64,000 nucleotides of DNA from Flagellimonas oceani (GCF_011068285.1 NZ_CP049616.1:3678001-3742000), one strand, 5' to 3'. Positions 10,801-20,572 are shown, counted from the first letter of the stretch. Notes: generated by a model from the sequence alone, not told the origin. Made by a program: numbers and translations.

Positions 10801-13218
10801 TTATTCATTGCGCAGGCCTTTGGTCGGTTGTAAAAAGGCCGCACCTATTGATTGATAGCTGATGGTTAGTACGGCAATGCAAAGAGCGATGAGTCCTGCC
10901 GTTAAAAAAATCTCCCAGCCCATACTTATTCTGTAGGCAAAGCCTTCCAACCACCTGTTCATTAAATACCAGCCAATGGGCGTGGCAATCGCAATGGAAA
11001 TGATGATCAGTTTCAGAAAATCGAAAGTGAGCAGTTTGTAAATATTTTGGAAAGGCGCGCCGAGCACCCTGCGAATACTTATCTCCTTTCTTCGCTGCTC
11101 CACCATAAAGGCAGATAGGGCAAACAGCCCCAGACAGGCCACAAGGATGGCGAACAGCGCAAAACTGTTGAATATTTTGCCCATGCGCTGCACATCTTCG
11201 TGTATTTGGGCAAATTCCTGCTCCAGAAAAGAATAGTTGAGTGCTTGGTTCGGAACATTTCTGTTCCAAACTTGTTCAATAGCGGCCAGGGCATCGGTAG
11301 GGTTTCCTTTTTGGAGTTTTACCGAAACAGCTCCATAATCTTTGCCTATCACCAACGACAATGCGGAAATATCTTCTTTCAAGGATTTAAAATGAAAATC
11401 CTCTATTACCCCTATAACTTCAAAAACCTCACTGTTGTTGTTCAGTTTTTTGCCAATTGGGTCCTGTAATCCCAAATCCCTCACCATTTTACTGTTGATG
11501 ACGATTGAATTGACGGAATCGTAAGCAAACTCTTTGGAGAAACTTCTTCCCTTTTCAAGCTGAATGCCCAAGGTTTCGATATAATCATAGTCCACCCGCC
11601 ATATTTGGGCCGGGATGCCTCTTCCCCCATCATCTTGGCCATCGACCATAAAGGTGTTTCCGTTTCGGCTACCTCCATCAATAGGCAAATAGTTGGTCGA
11701 TGTTGCACTTTTTACCTGCGATAAGGATGATAATTGTTGTTTAAAGGATTCGGTTTTGTTGCCAAGGATATTAGTCCCTTCAAGTACCACGACCCGTTCC
11801 TTGTCATATCCCAACTCCTTGCTGACGATATAATCCATCTGGCGGTAAATGATCAATGTGCCAATAATCAAGATGACCGAAGTGGTAAACTGAAAGATGA
11901 CCAATCCACTACGCAGCCTTCCACTTTTGCTTCCCACGCTCAGCGTCCCCTTGAGAACATTTGCAGGTTTAAATGCCGAAAGGTAAAATGCGGGATAAAT
12001 TCCTGCCAAAAGACCCACGAACAATGCAGCAGCAAGCAAGGTGGGCACAAACCACCAATGGGACCAAGGCAGTTCGATGCTCTTGGAGGCAATCTCATTA
12101 AAGAAAGGCAAGAGCGCCCAAGCCAAAACAACGCCCAAAACAAACGAGATAATACTGAACATCACCGATTCGGTCAAAAATTGGTTGACCAAACTGTTTC
12201 TATAGGCCCCAATGGTCTTTCTTAAACCCACCTCTTTGGCCCTGTTGGCGGATTTTGCTGTGGAAAGGTTGATAAAGTTGATAATGGCCAAAAGCAGTAC
12301 AAAAATGGCTATGGCCGCAAATAGCCAAACAAATTTAACATCGCCATGCTTTAGTCCATCCTGCATTTTAAGGTCCGACTTCAGATAAATGTCCGTTACC
12401 GGTTGCAGTTTGTATTCCGCGGTACGCAGCACATCTATAAAACTGGCCGAGCGACCCCGCTCCACTTGAGCCGGAATGATATATTTTTCAATAATTGAGG
12501 ACATTTTTTGCTCCAGTTCCTCAATATTGGCATTAGGGTTGACCAACACATAAGTGAAATAATTCTGATTGGTCCAGCTACCCTCGGTATCTTCCACTGG
12601 AAGCATAAAATCAAAATTCAGGTGCATATTTTCTGGAATATCCTCCATTATCCCTGTTACGGTGTAGGGTTCGGAAGTGTCATTGTCCAAAAAAACTACT
12701 TGGTCTATGGCATTTCCGTTCGGGAAGTATTTGTCCGCTTTAGATCTAGAAATTACGATGCTCTTTGGATTGGTCAAGGCCGTTGCCGCATCACCTTGTT
12801 CCAATTGTATCTCCAATATTTCTAATGCCTCTTGGTCGGCAATAATAAAGTTCTCCTCAAAAGTGTTCTCCTGAGCGCCGTTCACCCTGAAACCTCGCTT
12901 GCCCGCACCAAAAATCTCAATAGTGTTCACTTTTCCCGCCTTGGTTATTTCGGCAAAATCAGACTCAAGTGCTTCGGCAAAAGGCAATTGAAAGTGGGTA
13001 CTTTTCATTACTTCCCCTTGGAGCATTCCTTGAAATACCACTCTATAGATATTGTCCTTCCTTTGGTAGTGGGTATCGTAACTGGTTTCGTTACCTATAA
13101 ATAGGGTTATCAATAGGCAAGCGGCAATACCTACGGCGAACCCTCCTATCTTAATAAATGTAAAGAGCTTGTCCTTTTTGATACTTCTCCAAGCGATATT
13201 TAAGTGGTTCCTGAACAT
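10801..13218 (-). CDS. MacB/FtsX-type ABC transporter permease (805 aa)
   Basis: The frame extends to 13359, but the extra 47 residues lie over the end of the preceding gene and lack family similarity. The ATG at 13218-13216 gives the canonical MFRNHLNIAWRSIKKDKLFT start. FtsX signatures are SANRAKEVGLRKTIGAYRNS and EQRRKEISIRRVLGAPFQN; the C-terminus is QPTKGLRNE, slightly off the usual NPxKSLRxE. It follows the preceding permease after 23 bases. The role is as for the array: a membrane subunit energised by the shared ATPase. Confidence 0.92.
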   Translation of the reverse strand: MFRNHLNIAWRSIKKDKLFTFIKIGGFAVGIAACLLITLFIGNETSYDTHYQRKDNIYRVVFQGMLQGEVMKSTHFQLPFAEALESDFAEITKAGKVNTIEIFGAGKRGFRVNGAQENTFEENFIIADQEALEILEIQLEQGDAATALTNPKSIVISRSKADKYFPNGNAIDQVVFLDNDTSEPYTVTGIMEDIPENMHLNFDFMLPVEDTEGSWTNQNYFTYVLVNPNANIEELEQKMSSIIEKYIIPAQVERGRSASFIDVLRTAEYKLQPVTDIYLKSDLKMQDGLKHGDVKFVWLFAAIAIFVLLLAIINFINLSTAKSANRAKEVGLRKTIGAYRNSLVNQFLTESVMFSIISFVLGVVLAWALLPFFNEIASKSIELPWSHWWFVPTLLAAALFVGLLAGIYPAFYLSAFKPANVLKGTLSVGSKSGRLRSGLVIFQFTTSVILIIGTLIIYRQMDYIVSKELGYDKERVVVLEGTNILGNKTESFKQQLSSLSQVKSATSTNYLPIDGGSRNGNTFMVDGQDDGGRGIPAQIWRVDYDYIETLGIQLEKGRSFSKEFAYDSVNSIVINSKMVRDLGLQDPIGKKLNNNSEVFEVIGVIEDFHFKSLKEDISALSLVIGKDYGAVSVKLQKGNPTDALAAIEQVWNRNVPNQALNYSFLEQEFAQIHEDVQRMGKIFNSFALFAILVACLGLFALSAFMVEQRRKEISIRRVLGAPFQNIYKLLTFDFLKLIIISIAIATPIGWYLMNRWLEGFAYRISMGWEIFLTAGLIALCIAVLTISYQSIGAAFLQPTKGLRNE

Positions 13219-13241
13219 GTGATTGATGATTTTTGATTGAT

Positions 13242-15623
13242 CTATTCTGTTCTCAGGCTTTTCGTCGGGTTGGCCAATGCCGCCCTTATCGACTGAAAAC
13301 TGACGGTTACAAGCGCTATGCCCAAAGCAATACATCCGGCCAAAGCGAATACCCACCATTGAATCTGGATTCTATAAGCAAAACCTTCCAGCCAATTTTC
13401 CATGGAAAAATAGGCCACCGGAAATCCTATGACCAGGCCTACGAACACTAACTTTGTAAAATCCGTAGATAACATTTGGCTGATTTTTGCCACAGATGCT
13501 CCCAATACTTTTCGTATGCCGATTTCCTTTCTTCGTTGTTCCGCTGTATAGGCTGCCAGACCAAAAAGGCCCAATGCTGCCACAAAAATGGCCAGCATAC
13601 AGAACACAACACTAATCCGTCCTGCCCTTTTTTCCTTGGCGTACAATCTTGCAATGTTTTGGTCCAAAAAAGAATAGTTGAAATCCAGATGGGTGGCCAC
13701 ACTGGTAAAAGTACTCTTAAGGTCGGCCACTGTATTGGCCAAATTGCCAGACTTGAACCGCACAAGCATGTGAGATTTGTTTTCGCTTGAATTATTGTGA
13801 AATGCATAGGCGCCTATGGGTTGGTGCAACGATTCATAATTAAAATCATCCACCACGCCGACTATCGTTTGCGGAACCCCGATAAATACTTCCTTGCCAA
13901 TGGCCTCTTCTGGGGAATACCCCAAAAAATCAACTGCCTTTTTGTTCAATACCACTTCTACCAGAGTATCTGTTTTACTTTTGGTTTTGGGCAAGCTTTT
14001 ACCCGCCAAAAGTCGTAGTTTGAGCGCCTCCAAGACACCTTCATCCGATACATTGGTCTGGATGTTGATCCCTTTTTCATCGGTGCTGTTTTTTCTAAGG
14101 GTCCGTCCGCTCACATCCATTCCGGGATACCCCTGTACCATGGATACGGCGGTTACCTCCGATAGTTTTTTGAACTCCTGTTCCAGGGCATTACGGTTTT
14201 CATCACCATTCAATCCCCCAATGGAAATGGCCATAACGTTGTCTGCGGCAAAGCCCAGGTTTTTGTTCTGGATATATTTTGTTTGTTGATAGATGACCAT
14301 GACCCCGACAATCAATGCGGCAGAGGCGGCAAATTGCATGACTACCAATCCCTTTCTGATCAATAAATTTCCTTTTCCTTGCTTTAACGATGGCGACAGG
14401 ATTTCCTTGGGCAAAAACCTGGATAGGTACAAGGAAGGGTATAGGCCAGAAAAGAAGGTGGTAACAACCCAAATCCCCAATATTGCCAGTAAAAAAGGCG
14501 GGGTCAACAATAAATCCATCGTCAAATTTTGATTTGTGAGGGCATTAAAGCTGGGTAGCAACAACACGGTCAACACAATGCCCAACACAATGGAAATAGC
14601 CGTAATGAGTCCAGCTTCCAGATAAAATCTCCATACTAGAGACTTCGAAGAGGCTCCCAGGGTTTTACTGATTCCCACTTCTTTGGAACGCTTTTGGGAA
14701 CGGGCCGTGGTAAGGTTCATATAGTTGATACAGGCAATCAAAAGAATCAAAATGGCCAAATAGGTAAGGTTGCGAACCTCATTGATGTCCCCAATGCGAG
14801 AAGCATAACCGCTCGCAAAAGATGCCGAATATAAATGTACCTCTTCCAAAGGTTGCAGACCAAAAGTGTACCATTGGCCCTCTTTTTCAATATTTGCCTT
14901 CAACATTTGGTCAATTTGTGCCTGAGTGGCCTCTACAGAAACATTCTCCTTTAACAAACAATAGGTCTCAAAACTGGCATTGCTCCAAGATTTTCTGTCG
15001 TAGAACCAATATCCGTTGCTCGACGCCATAATGTCCGCATCAAGGGTACTGTTTTCAGGGAAATCCTTGTATATCCCGGTTACTTCAAGCTCACGATTGT
15101 TATCGACCACGATGGTTTGTCCGATCGGGTTTTGATTGCCAAAATAGGTCTGGGCGGCTTTTTCAGAAAGAATTACCGTACCGGGTCTGTCCAAGGCGCC
15201 GGTAGAACTTCCTTTAACCATTTCAATATCAAAAATGGTAAGCAACTCCTTATCTACCCAATAAAACAGGTTTTCGGTAAAGTTTTGATTGTTTATGCGC
15301 AATGAGGCGGGATCGCCAAAATTGTGTTTCAACAACCTGGCGGCACTTTCCACATTCGTAACCTCTTCTTTCATGGCCAAGGCCGTTACCGGGGGTACTG
15401 TGGCCCAAGTCTCAAAACCAAAATCTCCATTGGTTTTTAATAAAACCCGTTGTATCCTGTCCTTTTTTGGGAACATGGAGTCGAAACTCCTTTCGTACGA
15501 AATGAACAGAAACAACATCATCACAATAGTGAGGCCTATTGAAAGTCCCACTATATTGATTATTGAAAAAAGTCTATTGGACTTGAGATTTCTCCACGCT
15601 ACTTTTAGATTGTTCCTGAACAT
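13242..15623 (-). CDS. MacB/FtsX-type ABC transporter permease (793 aa)
   Basis: This is the first permease after the ATPase gene (28-base gap) and so the most likely direct partner of that ATPase. It starts MFRNNLKVAWRNLKSNRLFS and ends NPTKSLRTE. Its FtsX signatures are SQKRSKEVGISKTLGASSKS, where S replaces the usual R before K, and EQRRKEIGIRKVLGASVAK. It has a double periplasmic domain and eight predicted membrane helices. Order in the operon (outer membrane protein, adaptor, ATPase, permease) matches a complete MacAB-TolC-like tripartite pump up to this gene; the six further permeases are extra. Confidence 0.93.
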   Translation of the reverse strand: MFRNNLKVAWRNLKSNRLFSIINIVGLSIGLTIVMMLFLFISYERSFDSMFPKKDRIQRVLLKTNGDFGFETWATVPPVTALAMKEEVTNVESAARLLKHNFGDPASLRINNQNFTENLFYWVDKELLTIFDIEMVKGSSTGALDRPGTVILSEKAAQTYFGNQNPIGQTIVVDNNRELEVTGIYKDFPENSTLDADIMASSNGYWFYDRKSWSNASFETYCLLKENVSVEATQAQIDQMLKANIEKEGQWYTFGLQPLEEVHLYSASFASGYASRIGDINEVRNLTYLAILILLIACINYMNLTTARSQKRSKEVGISKTLGASSKSLVWRFYLEAGLITAISIVLGIVLTVLLLPSFNALTNQNLTMDLLLTPPFLLAILGIWVVTTFFSGLYPSLYLSRFLPKEILSPSLKQGKGNLLIRKGLVVMQFAASAALIVGVMVIYQQTKYIQNKNLGFAADNVMAISIGGLNGDENRNALEQEFKKLSEVTAVSMVQGYPGMDVSGRTLRKNSTDEKGINIQTNVSDEGVLEALKLRLLAGKSLPKTKSKTDTLVEVVLNKKAVDFLGYSPEEAIGKEVFIGVPQTIVGVVDDFNYESLHQPIGAYAFHNNSSENKSHMLVRFKSGNLANTVADLKSTFTSVATHLDFNYSFLDQNIARLYAKEKRAGRISVVFCMLAIFVAALGLFGLAAYTAEQRRKEIGIRKVLGASVAKISQMLSTDFTKLVFVGLVIGFPVAYFSMENWLEGFAYRIQIQWWVFALAGCIALGIALVTVSFQSIRAALANPTKSLRTE

Positions 15624-15651
15624 AAATTGATTTGATTGATGAATTAAACTC

Positions 15652-16347
15652 CTATACCATGCTTTTCATGGGCTTATTTTGGCTCTCGGTCACAATTTGA
15701 CCGTCGAAGAGATTGATGACCCTATGAGCGTAATGCGAATCCCGATCGGAGTGTGTTACCATTACAATAGTAGTGCCCTCTTGGTTCAGCTCGGTCAACA
15801 GGTTCATTACCTCGATCCCGTTTTTGGAGTCCAGGTTACCTGTGGGCTCATCCGCCAAGATCAGTTTTGGATTGGTGACCACGGCCCTTGCAATGGCCAC
15901 CCTTTGCTGCTGACCACCGGAAAGTTGTTGTGGAAAGTGCTTTTCGCGATGGGCGATCTTCATGCGCTCCAAAACCTTCAGTACTTTTTCCTTGCGCTCT
16001 GCCTTGTTCATTTTAAGGTAGATCAATGGCAGTTCCACATTTTCAAAAACGGTGAGCTCGTCTATCAGGTTAAAACTTTGGAACACAAAGCCCAAATTCC
16101 CCTTTCGCAGTTGGGTTCGCTGACTTTCCTTTAACCCGCCAACTTCGTGGCCCGCAAAATTGTAGCTGCCCTGAGTGGGGTTGTCCAGCATACCGATAAT
16201 GTTCAAGAGGGTGGACTTTCCACATCCGGAAGGACCCATTATCGCCACAAATTCCCCATCTTCCACCTTTAGGTTTACTCCATTTAAGGCCAAGGTCTCC
16301 ACCTCTTCTGTTCGGAAACTTTTTTTAAGATCTGTAATTTTTATCAT
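15652..16347 (-). CDS. ABC transporter ATP-binding protein, LolD/MacB type (231 aa)
   Basis: This is the only ATPase for the permease array. It has Walker A (GPSGCGKST, residues 38-46), a Q-loop in FQSFNLIDELTV, the ABC signature LSGGQQQRVAIARA, Walker B LILADEPTGNLDS and the switch histidine in MVTHSDRDSHYA. This pattern, including the EPTGNLDS sequence, is the MacB/LolD/FtsE class. It would sit on the cytoplasmic face and drive mechanotransmission by the MacB-type permeases. It lies between the adaptor gene (64-base gap) and the first permease. That one ATPase serves all seven permeases is inference; ATPases encoded elsewhere could contribute. Confidence 0.95.
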   Translation of the reverse strand: MIKITDLKKSFRTEEVETLALNGVNLKVEDGEFVAIMGPSGCGKSTLLNIIGMLDNPTQGSYNFAGHEVGGLKESQRTQLRKGNLGFVFQSFNLIDELTVFENVELPLIYLKMNKAERKEKVLKVLERMKIAHREKHFPQQLSGGQQQRVAIARAVVTNPKLILADEPTGNLDSKNGIEVMNLLTELNQEGTTIVMVTHSDRDSHYAHRVINLFDGQIVTESQNKPMKSMV

Positions 16348-16411
16348 TGTAATGGTTGTTTGATTGTTTTTTAAAGACTGTTCATTTTTGATGATTGTTA
16401 CATTCTACGGA

Positions 16412-17662
16412 TCATTTTAACACGATCCGTTCCGCATCGCCAAAACTATCATAGTTACTGGTAATGACCTGTTCTCCTGGTTGAAGCCCTTCCAGAACTT
16501 CATAATATCTTGAGTTTTGTTTTCCCAATCGTACATTGCGCTTAATGGCCTCGTTGCCATCAGGGCCCACTACAAAAACCCATTGCCCACCTGTGCTTTG
16601 GAAAAAGCCTCCTTTGGGCAATAAAATGGCATCGTTGGATTCGCCCAATTGTAATCGTATGTTATAGCTCTGTCCCGCTCTTATGGTCTCCGGTTTTTCA
16701 TCCACAAAAACCAGGTCTACGCGGAACCTTCCGTTCCTAACTTCGGGATACACCTTGCGCAAGCGCAGTTTGTACTCGTTCCCGTTACGCTCCAATGTTG
16801 CGGAGAGGTCTCTTTTTACGCGATCGATATAATGCTCGTCGATATCGGCCTCAATTTTAAAATCGGTAAGCACATTGATCTGGCCGATTCGCTGTCCCTG
16901 TGAAATATTTTGACCGATTTCTGCATCCAAAAACCCTAATTGTCCATCTGCGGGGGCTCGAACGTTCAAGTGGTCCAACCGTTCATACACCATGGAAAGC
17001 GTCTTTTGCATACGTTCCAAATCGGTGTCCAATCCTTTTAGGGATGTTTTCCTTAATTCATCATCCTGTTCTGTTTGGAGCTTCACGATTTCCAATTGCT
17101 TTTCTGCCAGTTGGTAATCTTCTTTTGACTTTAGGTAGGTTTCTTTTGAAACCAATTCTTCCTTGTACAGCTCCTCGTTCTGCTCATAGGCGCGTTTTAG
17201 CCTCTGCACATCATATTGAGCGGTTGCCAAGGATTTTCTTCCTTCCACTTGTCTGGAATCAAAAGTAAGCTTGGTGGAACGCAGGTCGTTCTGTTTAAGG
17301 GCCAAGTTACTTTCGCTTGCCAAAATCTGCTCGTACAGGGCCATGTTCTCCAACTTAAGGATAATGTCCCCCTTTTTTACCATGGAACCTTCCTCGATCA
17401 ACTTTTCGGAAACACGCCCGCCTTCATAGGCATCCATATAAATCGTAGCGATGGGCGCCACGTTTCCATTAATGGTTATGTAGTCGTCAAATTTACCTTC
17501 GGTCACCGAGGAGATGGACAAACGGTCCTTCTCTGTCCTAAAGGTGGACATGGAACTGGCAAAAATCAACTTATAGCCAACGAACAAGAGCAATATGCCC
17601 AAAGCGATGTAGCCGTAATGCTTGAGTTTAAGTCCTTTCTTTTTTTCTAATTGTATATCCAT
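16412..17662 (-). CDS. HlyD/MacA-family periplasmic adaptor subunit (416 aa)
   Basis: This is a membrane-fusion protein bridging the inner-membrane permease and a TolC-type channel. One N-terminal helix (about 17-35) anchors it. A lipoyl-like half-domain follows, then a long coiled-coil hairpin (about 100-235, rich in E, K, L and Q), the second lipoyl half (NVRAPADGQLGFLDAEIGQ, then GQRIGQI) and beta-barrel/membrane-proximal domains toward the C-terminus. It starts 8 bases after the stop of the TolC-type gene. The combination with a LolD/MacB ATPase points to a MacA-like rather than an RND adaptor. Confidence 0.93.
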   Translation of the reverse strand: MDIQLEKKKGLKLKHYGYIALGILLLFVGYKLIFASSMSTFRTEKDRLSISSVTEGKFDDYITINGNVAPIATIYMDAYEGGRVSEKLIEEGSMVKKGDIILKLENMALYEQILASESNLALKQNDLRSTKLTFDSRQVEGRKSLATAQYDVQRLKRAYEQNEELYKEELVSKETYLKSKEDYQLAEKQLEIVKLQTEQDDELRKTSLKGLDTDLERMQKTLSMVYERLDHLNVRAPADGQLGFLDAEIGQNISQGQRIGQINVLTDFKIEADIDEHYIDRVKRDLSATLERNGNEYKLRLRKVYPEVRNGRFRVDLVFVDEKPETIRAGQSYNIRLQLGESNDAILLPKGGFFQSTGGQWVFVVGPDGNEAIKRNVRLGKQNSRYYEVLEGLQPGEQVITSNYDSFGDAERIVLK

Positions 17663-17670
17663 GGTATATT

Positions 17671-19005
17671 TTAGTTGATGTTAAATATGGGCAGACCGCT
17701 GTAAAAATCAATCGTTGTTTGGTTCACTTTTAACCTTAATCCCACCTGTAAGTTCTCATTTTGTGCCACACCAAAAAGGTTCTTGGCCTGAAACAGCTCC
17801 AATGCGTTGATCAATCCTTTTTCATATCTTTTTTGCGCAATGGTGAATGCCAATTCCTGGGCTTCTACCTTTTTTAGGCTCTGCTCATACTCCGCCACCA
17901 ATGCACTATTATCCTGGACCAATTGTTGCAATAACTGAAATAATTCCTGCTCCTGTATTTCCAGATTGTTCTTGGCCTGCAAATACGCAATTTTCTGCTG
18001 CTTTACCCTGGAATGGTTGGCCCATCCATTGCTTATGGGTATGTTTAACTGGGCGCCCACAAACTTGGATTGGTTGTCGTTGAACTGGGTCTTAAATGGT
18101 ATCACGTTGCCATTCTCATCCACATTGGTCTCAAAATAGCTGGTTCCGTAACCTGCAAACAGGGACAAAGATGGAAACAGGTCCCCTCTTGTGGCCTGCA
18201 TTTGCTTTTTGGCTGCGGAAACCCGATACTCCTGAGCTTTTACCAAGGGCACAAATCCGCGTGCGGATCGGTACAGCGAATCCAGGGTCACTTGTTGGTT
18301 GAGCGATGTTTCTTCAAGGCTTTCCTGAATTTTAATATCGGTGGCACCGATCAGGTTCATTTCCTGTAGGAGCACCAATTTGGCATTTGTTAATTGGTTC
18401 TTGTTTTGGGTCAATAGAAATTTGTCGCCCAAAAGATTGGATTCCGCTTCGTAAAGATCGGCTCCGGCCATTAATCCCAATTCCACTTGTTTTTCGACCA
18501 AATCGTAATTGGCCTGCGAAATTTCGAGTTGTTCCAAGGTGTTGGCCACCAATCCTTCGAAGAACTTGATGTCGTAAAAAGCGCTCATCACCCTAAAGGC
18601 CAACAAGAACTTTTCCTGTAAAATATCCTCTTGGGTGGCTTTGTAAATAAATTTTGACGCCCTTATCGAATTTAATTTTTGAAAACCGCGGAAGAGGTCC
18701 AAGCTGGCATTTAGCGAATAGTTGTTACTGAAGAATTCCGTATTCACAAAATCGTTGGTTTGCGGATCTGCAGACCTACCGTATCTAATACTGTAATCGG
18801 TAGAACCGCTCACGGAGGGCAATAGGTCTCTGATGGATTGTCTGTAAGATTCCCTACTGGATTCATTGTTATAGGAGGTATTCTTTACCTGAAGGTTGTG
18901 TTCAATGGCATAATCCACACATTCTTCCAGCGTCCAAACCTCTTGGGCAGCACCAATAAAAGATGCCAATAATACTAAGGTGGTTATTTTAAGTTTTAGA
19001 GTCAT
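17671..19005 (-). CDS. TolC-family outer membrane efflux protein (444 aa)
   Basis: The start is placed at the ATG 19005-19003, giving a signal peptide (MTLKLKITTLVLLASFIGA, then AQ). A start 18 bases upstream is possible but would put charged residues ahead of the signal. Two long helical repeats typical of outer-membrane efflux proteins follow, with WTLEECVDYAIEHN at the N-terminus and QKRYEKGLINALELFQAKN near the C-terminus. It would form the outer-membrane duct of the tripartite pump. It is first in the operon and divergent from the sigma-54-type regulator gene. An AGGA sequence 8 bases before the ATG may serve as ribosome site. Confidence 0.94.
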   Translation of the reverse strand: MTLKLKITTLVLLASFIGAAQEVWTLEECVDYAIEHNLQVKNTSYNNESSRESYRQSIRDLLPSVSGSTDYSIRYGRSADPQTNDFVNTEFFSNNYSLNASLDLFRGFQKLNSIRASKFIYKATQEDILQEKFLLAFRVMSAFYDIKFFEGLVANTLEQLEISQANYDLVEKQVELGLMAGADLYEAESNLLGDKFLLTQNKNQLTNAKLVLLQEMNLIGATDIKIQESLEETSLNQQVTLDSLYRSARGFVPLVKAQEYRVSAAKKQMQATRGDLFPSLSLFAGYGTSYFETNVDENGNVIPFKTQFNDNQSKFVGAQLNIPISNGWANHSRVKQQKIAYLQAKNNLEIQEQELFQLLQQLVQDNSALVAEYEQSLKKVEAQELAFTIAQKRYEKGLINALELFQAKNLFGVAQNENLQVGLRLKVNQTTIDFYSGLPIFNIN

Positions 19006-19009
19006 AGTG

Positions 19010-19047
19010 TATTCCTGTGCCAAACTACCTTCTATTCTTGTGCCAAA
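19010..19047 (-). promoter_or_regulatory. Tandem TTTGGCACARGAATA repeat; possible -24/-12 promoter of the efflux operon
   Basis: On the minus strand two near-identical 15-mers, TTTGGCACAAGAATA (19047-19033) and TTTGGCACAGGAATA (19024-19010), lie 23 bases apart just before the TolC-type start. TGGCAC is the classic sigma-54 -24 element. The distal copy has GG-N10-GA rather than GG-N10-GC, so the -12 element is imperfect; used as a promoter it would start RNA near 19019. The proximal copy overlaps the likely ribosome site and is probably not a promoter. The divergent neighbour is a sigma-54-type activator, which supports the reading. Confidence 0.45.
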
Positions 19048-19207
19048 AGAATTTATTCCTGATTATCAATTAGTTACAGAAAAAAACAGCAATATCGACC
19101 AATGGGGTGTAAAAATTTTGTACAAAAAATGTCCAAATATTTTACAGTCCAACAAAACATATTGATGCAATTACTAGCTTTAACCATCAATTTGAATACA
19201 AGGCTTT

Positions 19208-20572
19208 ATGGTCGATGCCAAAATCTTAGTGGTCGATGATAATAAGAGTGTGCTCAGTGCTCTGGAAATTCTTTTGCAGTTTGAGTACAAAAGCGTTCAG
19301 AGCATTTTTAATCCCAACCAAATCTCTTCGTTTCCAAATTTGGAGGATATCGATATTGTGCTCTTGGACATGAACTTTTCTGCCGGAGTCAATACCGGAA
19401 ATGAAGGTTTGTATTGGCTGAACGAGATTAAAAAAAGGTCTCCGAATACTTCCGTTATTATGATGACCGCCTACGGGGCGGTGGATTTGGCCGTTAGGGC
19501 CTTAAAGCAGGGCGCTTCGGACTTTGTGCTGAAACCTTGGAACAACGAACGCTTGATGACCACCGTGAAATCGGCCTACGAGCTGCGAAAATCCAAACAG
19601 GAAATTCACAACCTTAAGAAAAAGGAAAGCAATTTAAAGCAGGTCATCAATCAGGACCGTAACTATATCATTGGCCAATCCAAGGCGCTGACCGCTGTGC
19701 TAAACCTCGTGGCCAAAGTGGCCAAAACGGACGTTAATGTGTTGATTACCGGTGAAAATGGAACGGGAAAAGAACTGATAGCCCGCGAACTGCACCGACT
19801 CTCCAACCGGAAAAATGAAGTTTTTATAGGAGTGGATATGGGTTCCATTGCCGAGAACCTGTTCGAAAGTGAACTTTTTGGGCATACCAAAGGTTCGTTT
19901 ACCGATGCCAAGGAAGATAGAGCGGGCAAGTTCGAGGCCGCTCACCAAGGCAGCTTGTTCTTGGATGAAATCGGGAACCTTTCTTTGCAGATGCAGGCGA
20001 AATTATTGTCATCCATTCAAAATAAATCGGTGGTTCGGGTAGGTTCCAACAAACCTATTGATGTGGACATTAGATTGATCTGCGCCACCAATTGCAATCT
20101 GGAACAAATGGTCGCCGATGGCCTGTTCCGGGAGGATTTGCTGTACCGCATCAACACCATCCATATAGAGGTGCCGCCCTTGCGGGAGCGCAATGAGGAT
20201 ATTTTGGTGCTAGCCGATTTTTTCCTGAAAAAATTTGCCCATAAATACGATAAATCCGGCCTGCGAATGAATCAAACGGCACAGGAGAAACTGATGGAAT
20301 ATCCGTGGCCCGGGAATGTTCGCGAATTGCAACATACTATGGAAAGGGCCGTAATCCTATCGGATGGAAACGTGTTGAAACCCTCGGATTTTTTGTTACA
20401 TGCCAAGCCTATGCAGTCCATGGACAACGAACCCTTGACCCTCAACGAAATGGAGCAACAGATGATCAATAGGGCCTTGGAGCAAAATGAGGGAAATTAC
20501 AGTGCGGCGGCGGAACAATTGGGCATATCCCGCCAAACCCTTTACAATAAGTTGAAGAAAAAGAATGACTGA
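19208..20572 (+). CDS. NtrC-family sigma-54-type response regulator (454 aa)
   Basis: REC domain with acidic pair D10/D11, phosphoacceptor D54 and K109. AAA+ domain with Walker A (GENGTGKE), Walker B (LFLDEIG) and arginine-finger region (FREDLLYRIN). A Fis-type helix-turn-helix (NYSAAAEQLGISRQTLYNKL) closes the protein. The sigma-54 contact loop reads GSFTDA instead of GAFTGA; the Thr is kept. It overlaps the histidine kinase gene by one base (TGATG), so the two form a two-component pair. Divergent placement suggests it activates the efflux operon. Confidence 0.94.
   Translation: MVDAKILVVDDNKSVLSALEILLQFEYKSVQSIFNPNQISSFPNLEDIDIVLLDMNFSAGVNTGNEGLYWLNEIKKRSPNTSVIMMTAYGAVDLAVRALKQGASDFVLKPWNNERLMTTVKSAYELRKSKQEIHNLKKKESNLKQVINQDRNYIIGQSKALTAVLNLVAKVAKTDVNVLITGENGTGKELIARELHRLSNRKNEVFIGVDMGSIAENLFESELFGHTKGSFTDAKEDRAGKFEAAHQGSLFLDEIGNLSLQMQAKLLSSIQNKSVVRVGSNKPIDVDIRLICATNCNLEQMVADGLFREDLLYRINTIHIEVPPLRERNEDILVLADFFLKKFAHKYDKSGLRMNQTAQEKLMEYPWPGNVRELQHTMERAVILSDGNVLKPSDFLLHAKPMQSMDNEPLTLNEMEQQMINRALEQNEGNYSAAAEQLGISRQTLYNKLKKKND

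Noticed and set aside
13219..13359. 47-residue N-terminal extension of the 805-residue permease
   Set aside because: Same reasoning: it overlaps the gene before it and the family start is at 13218.
19010..19024. The start-proximal TTTGGCACAGGAATA as a promoter
   Set aside because: RNA would start inside the coding region of the TolC-type gene; the sequence also overlaps the likely ribosome site.
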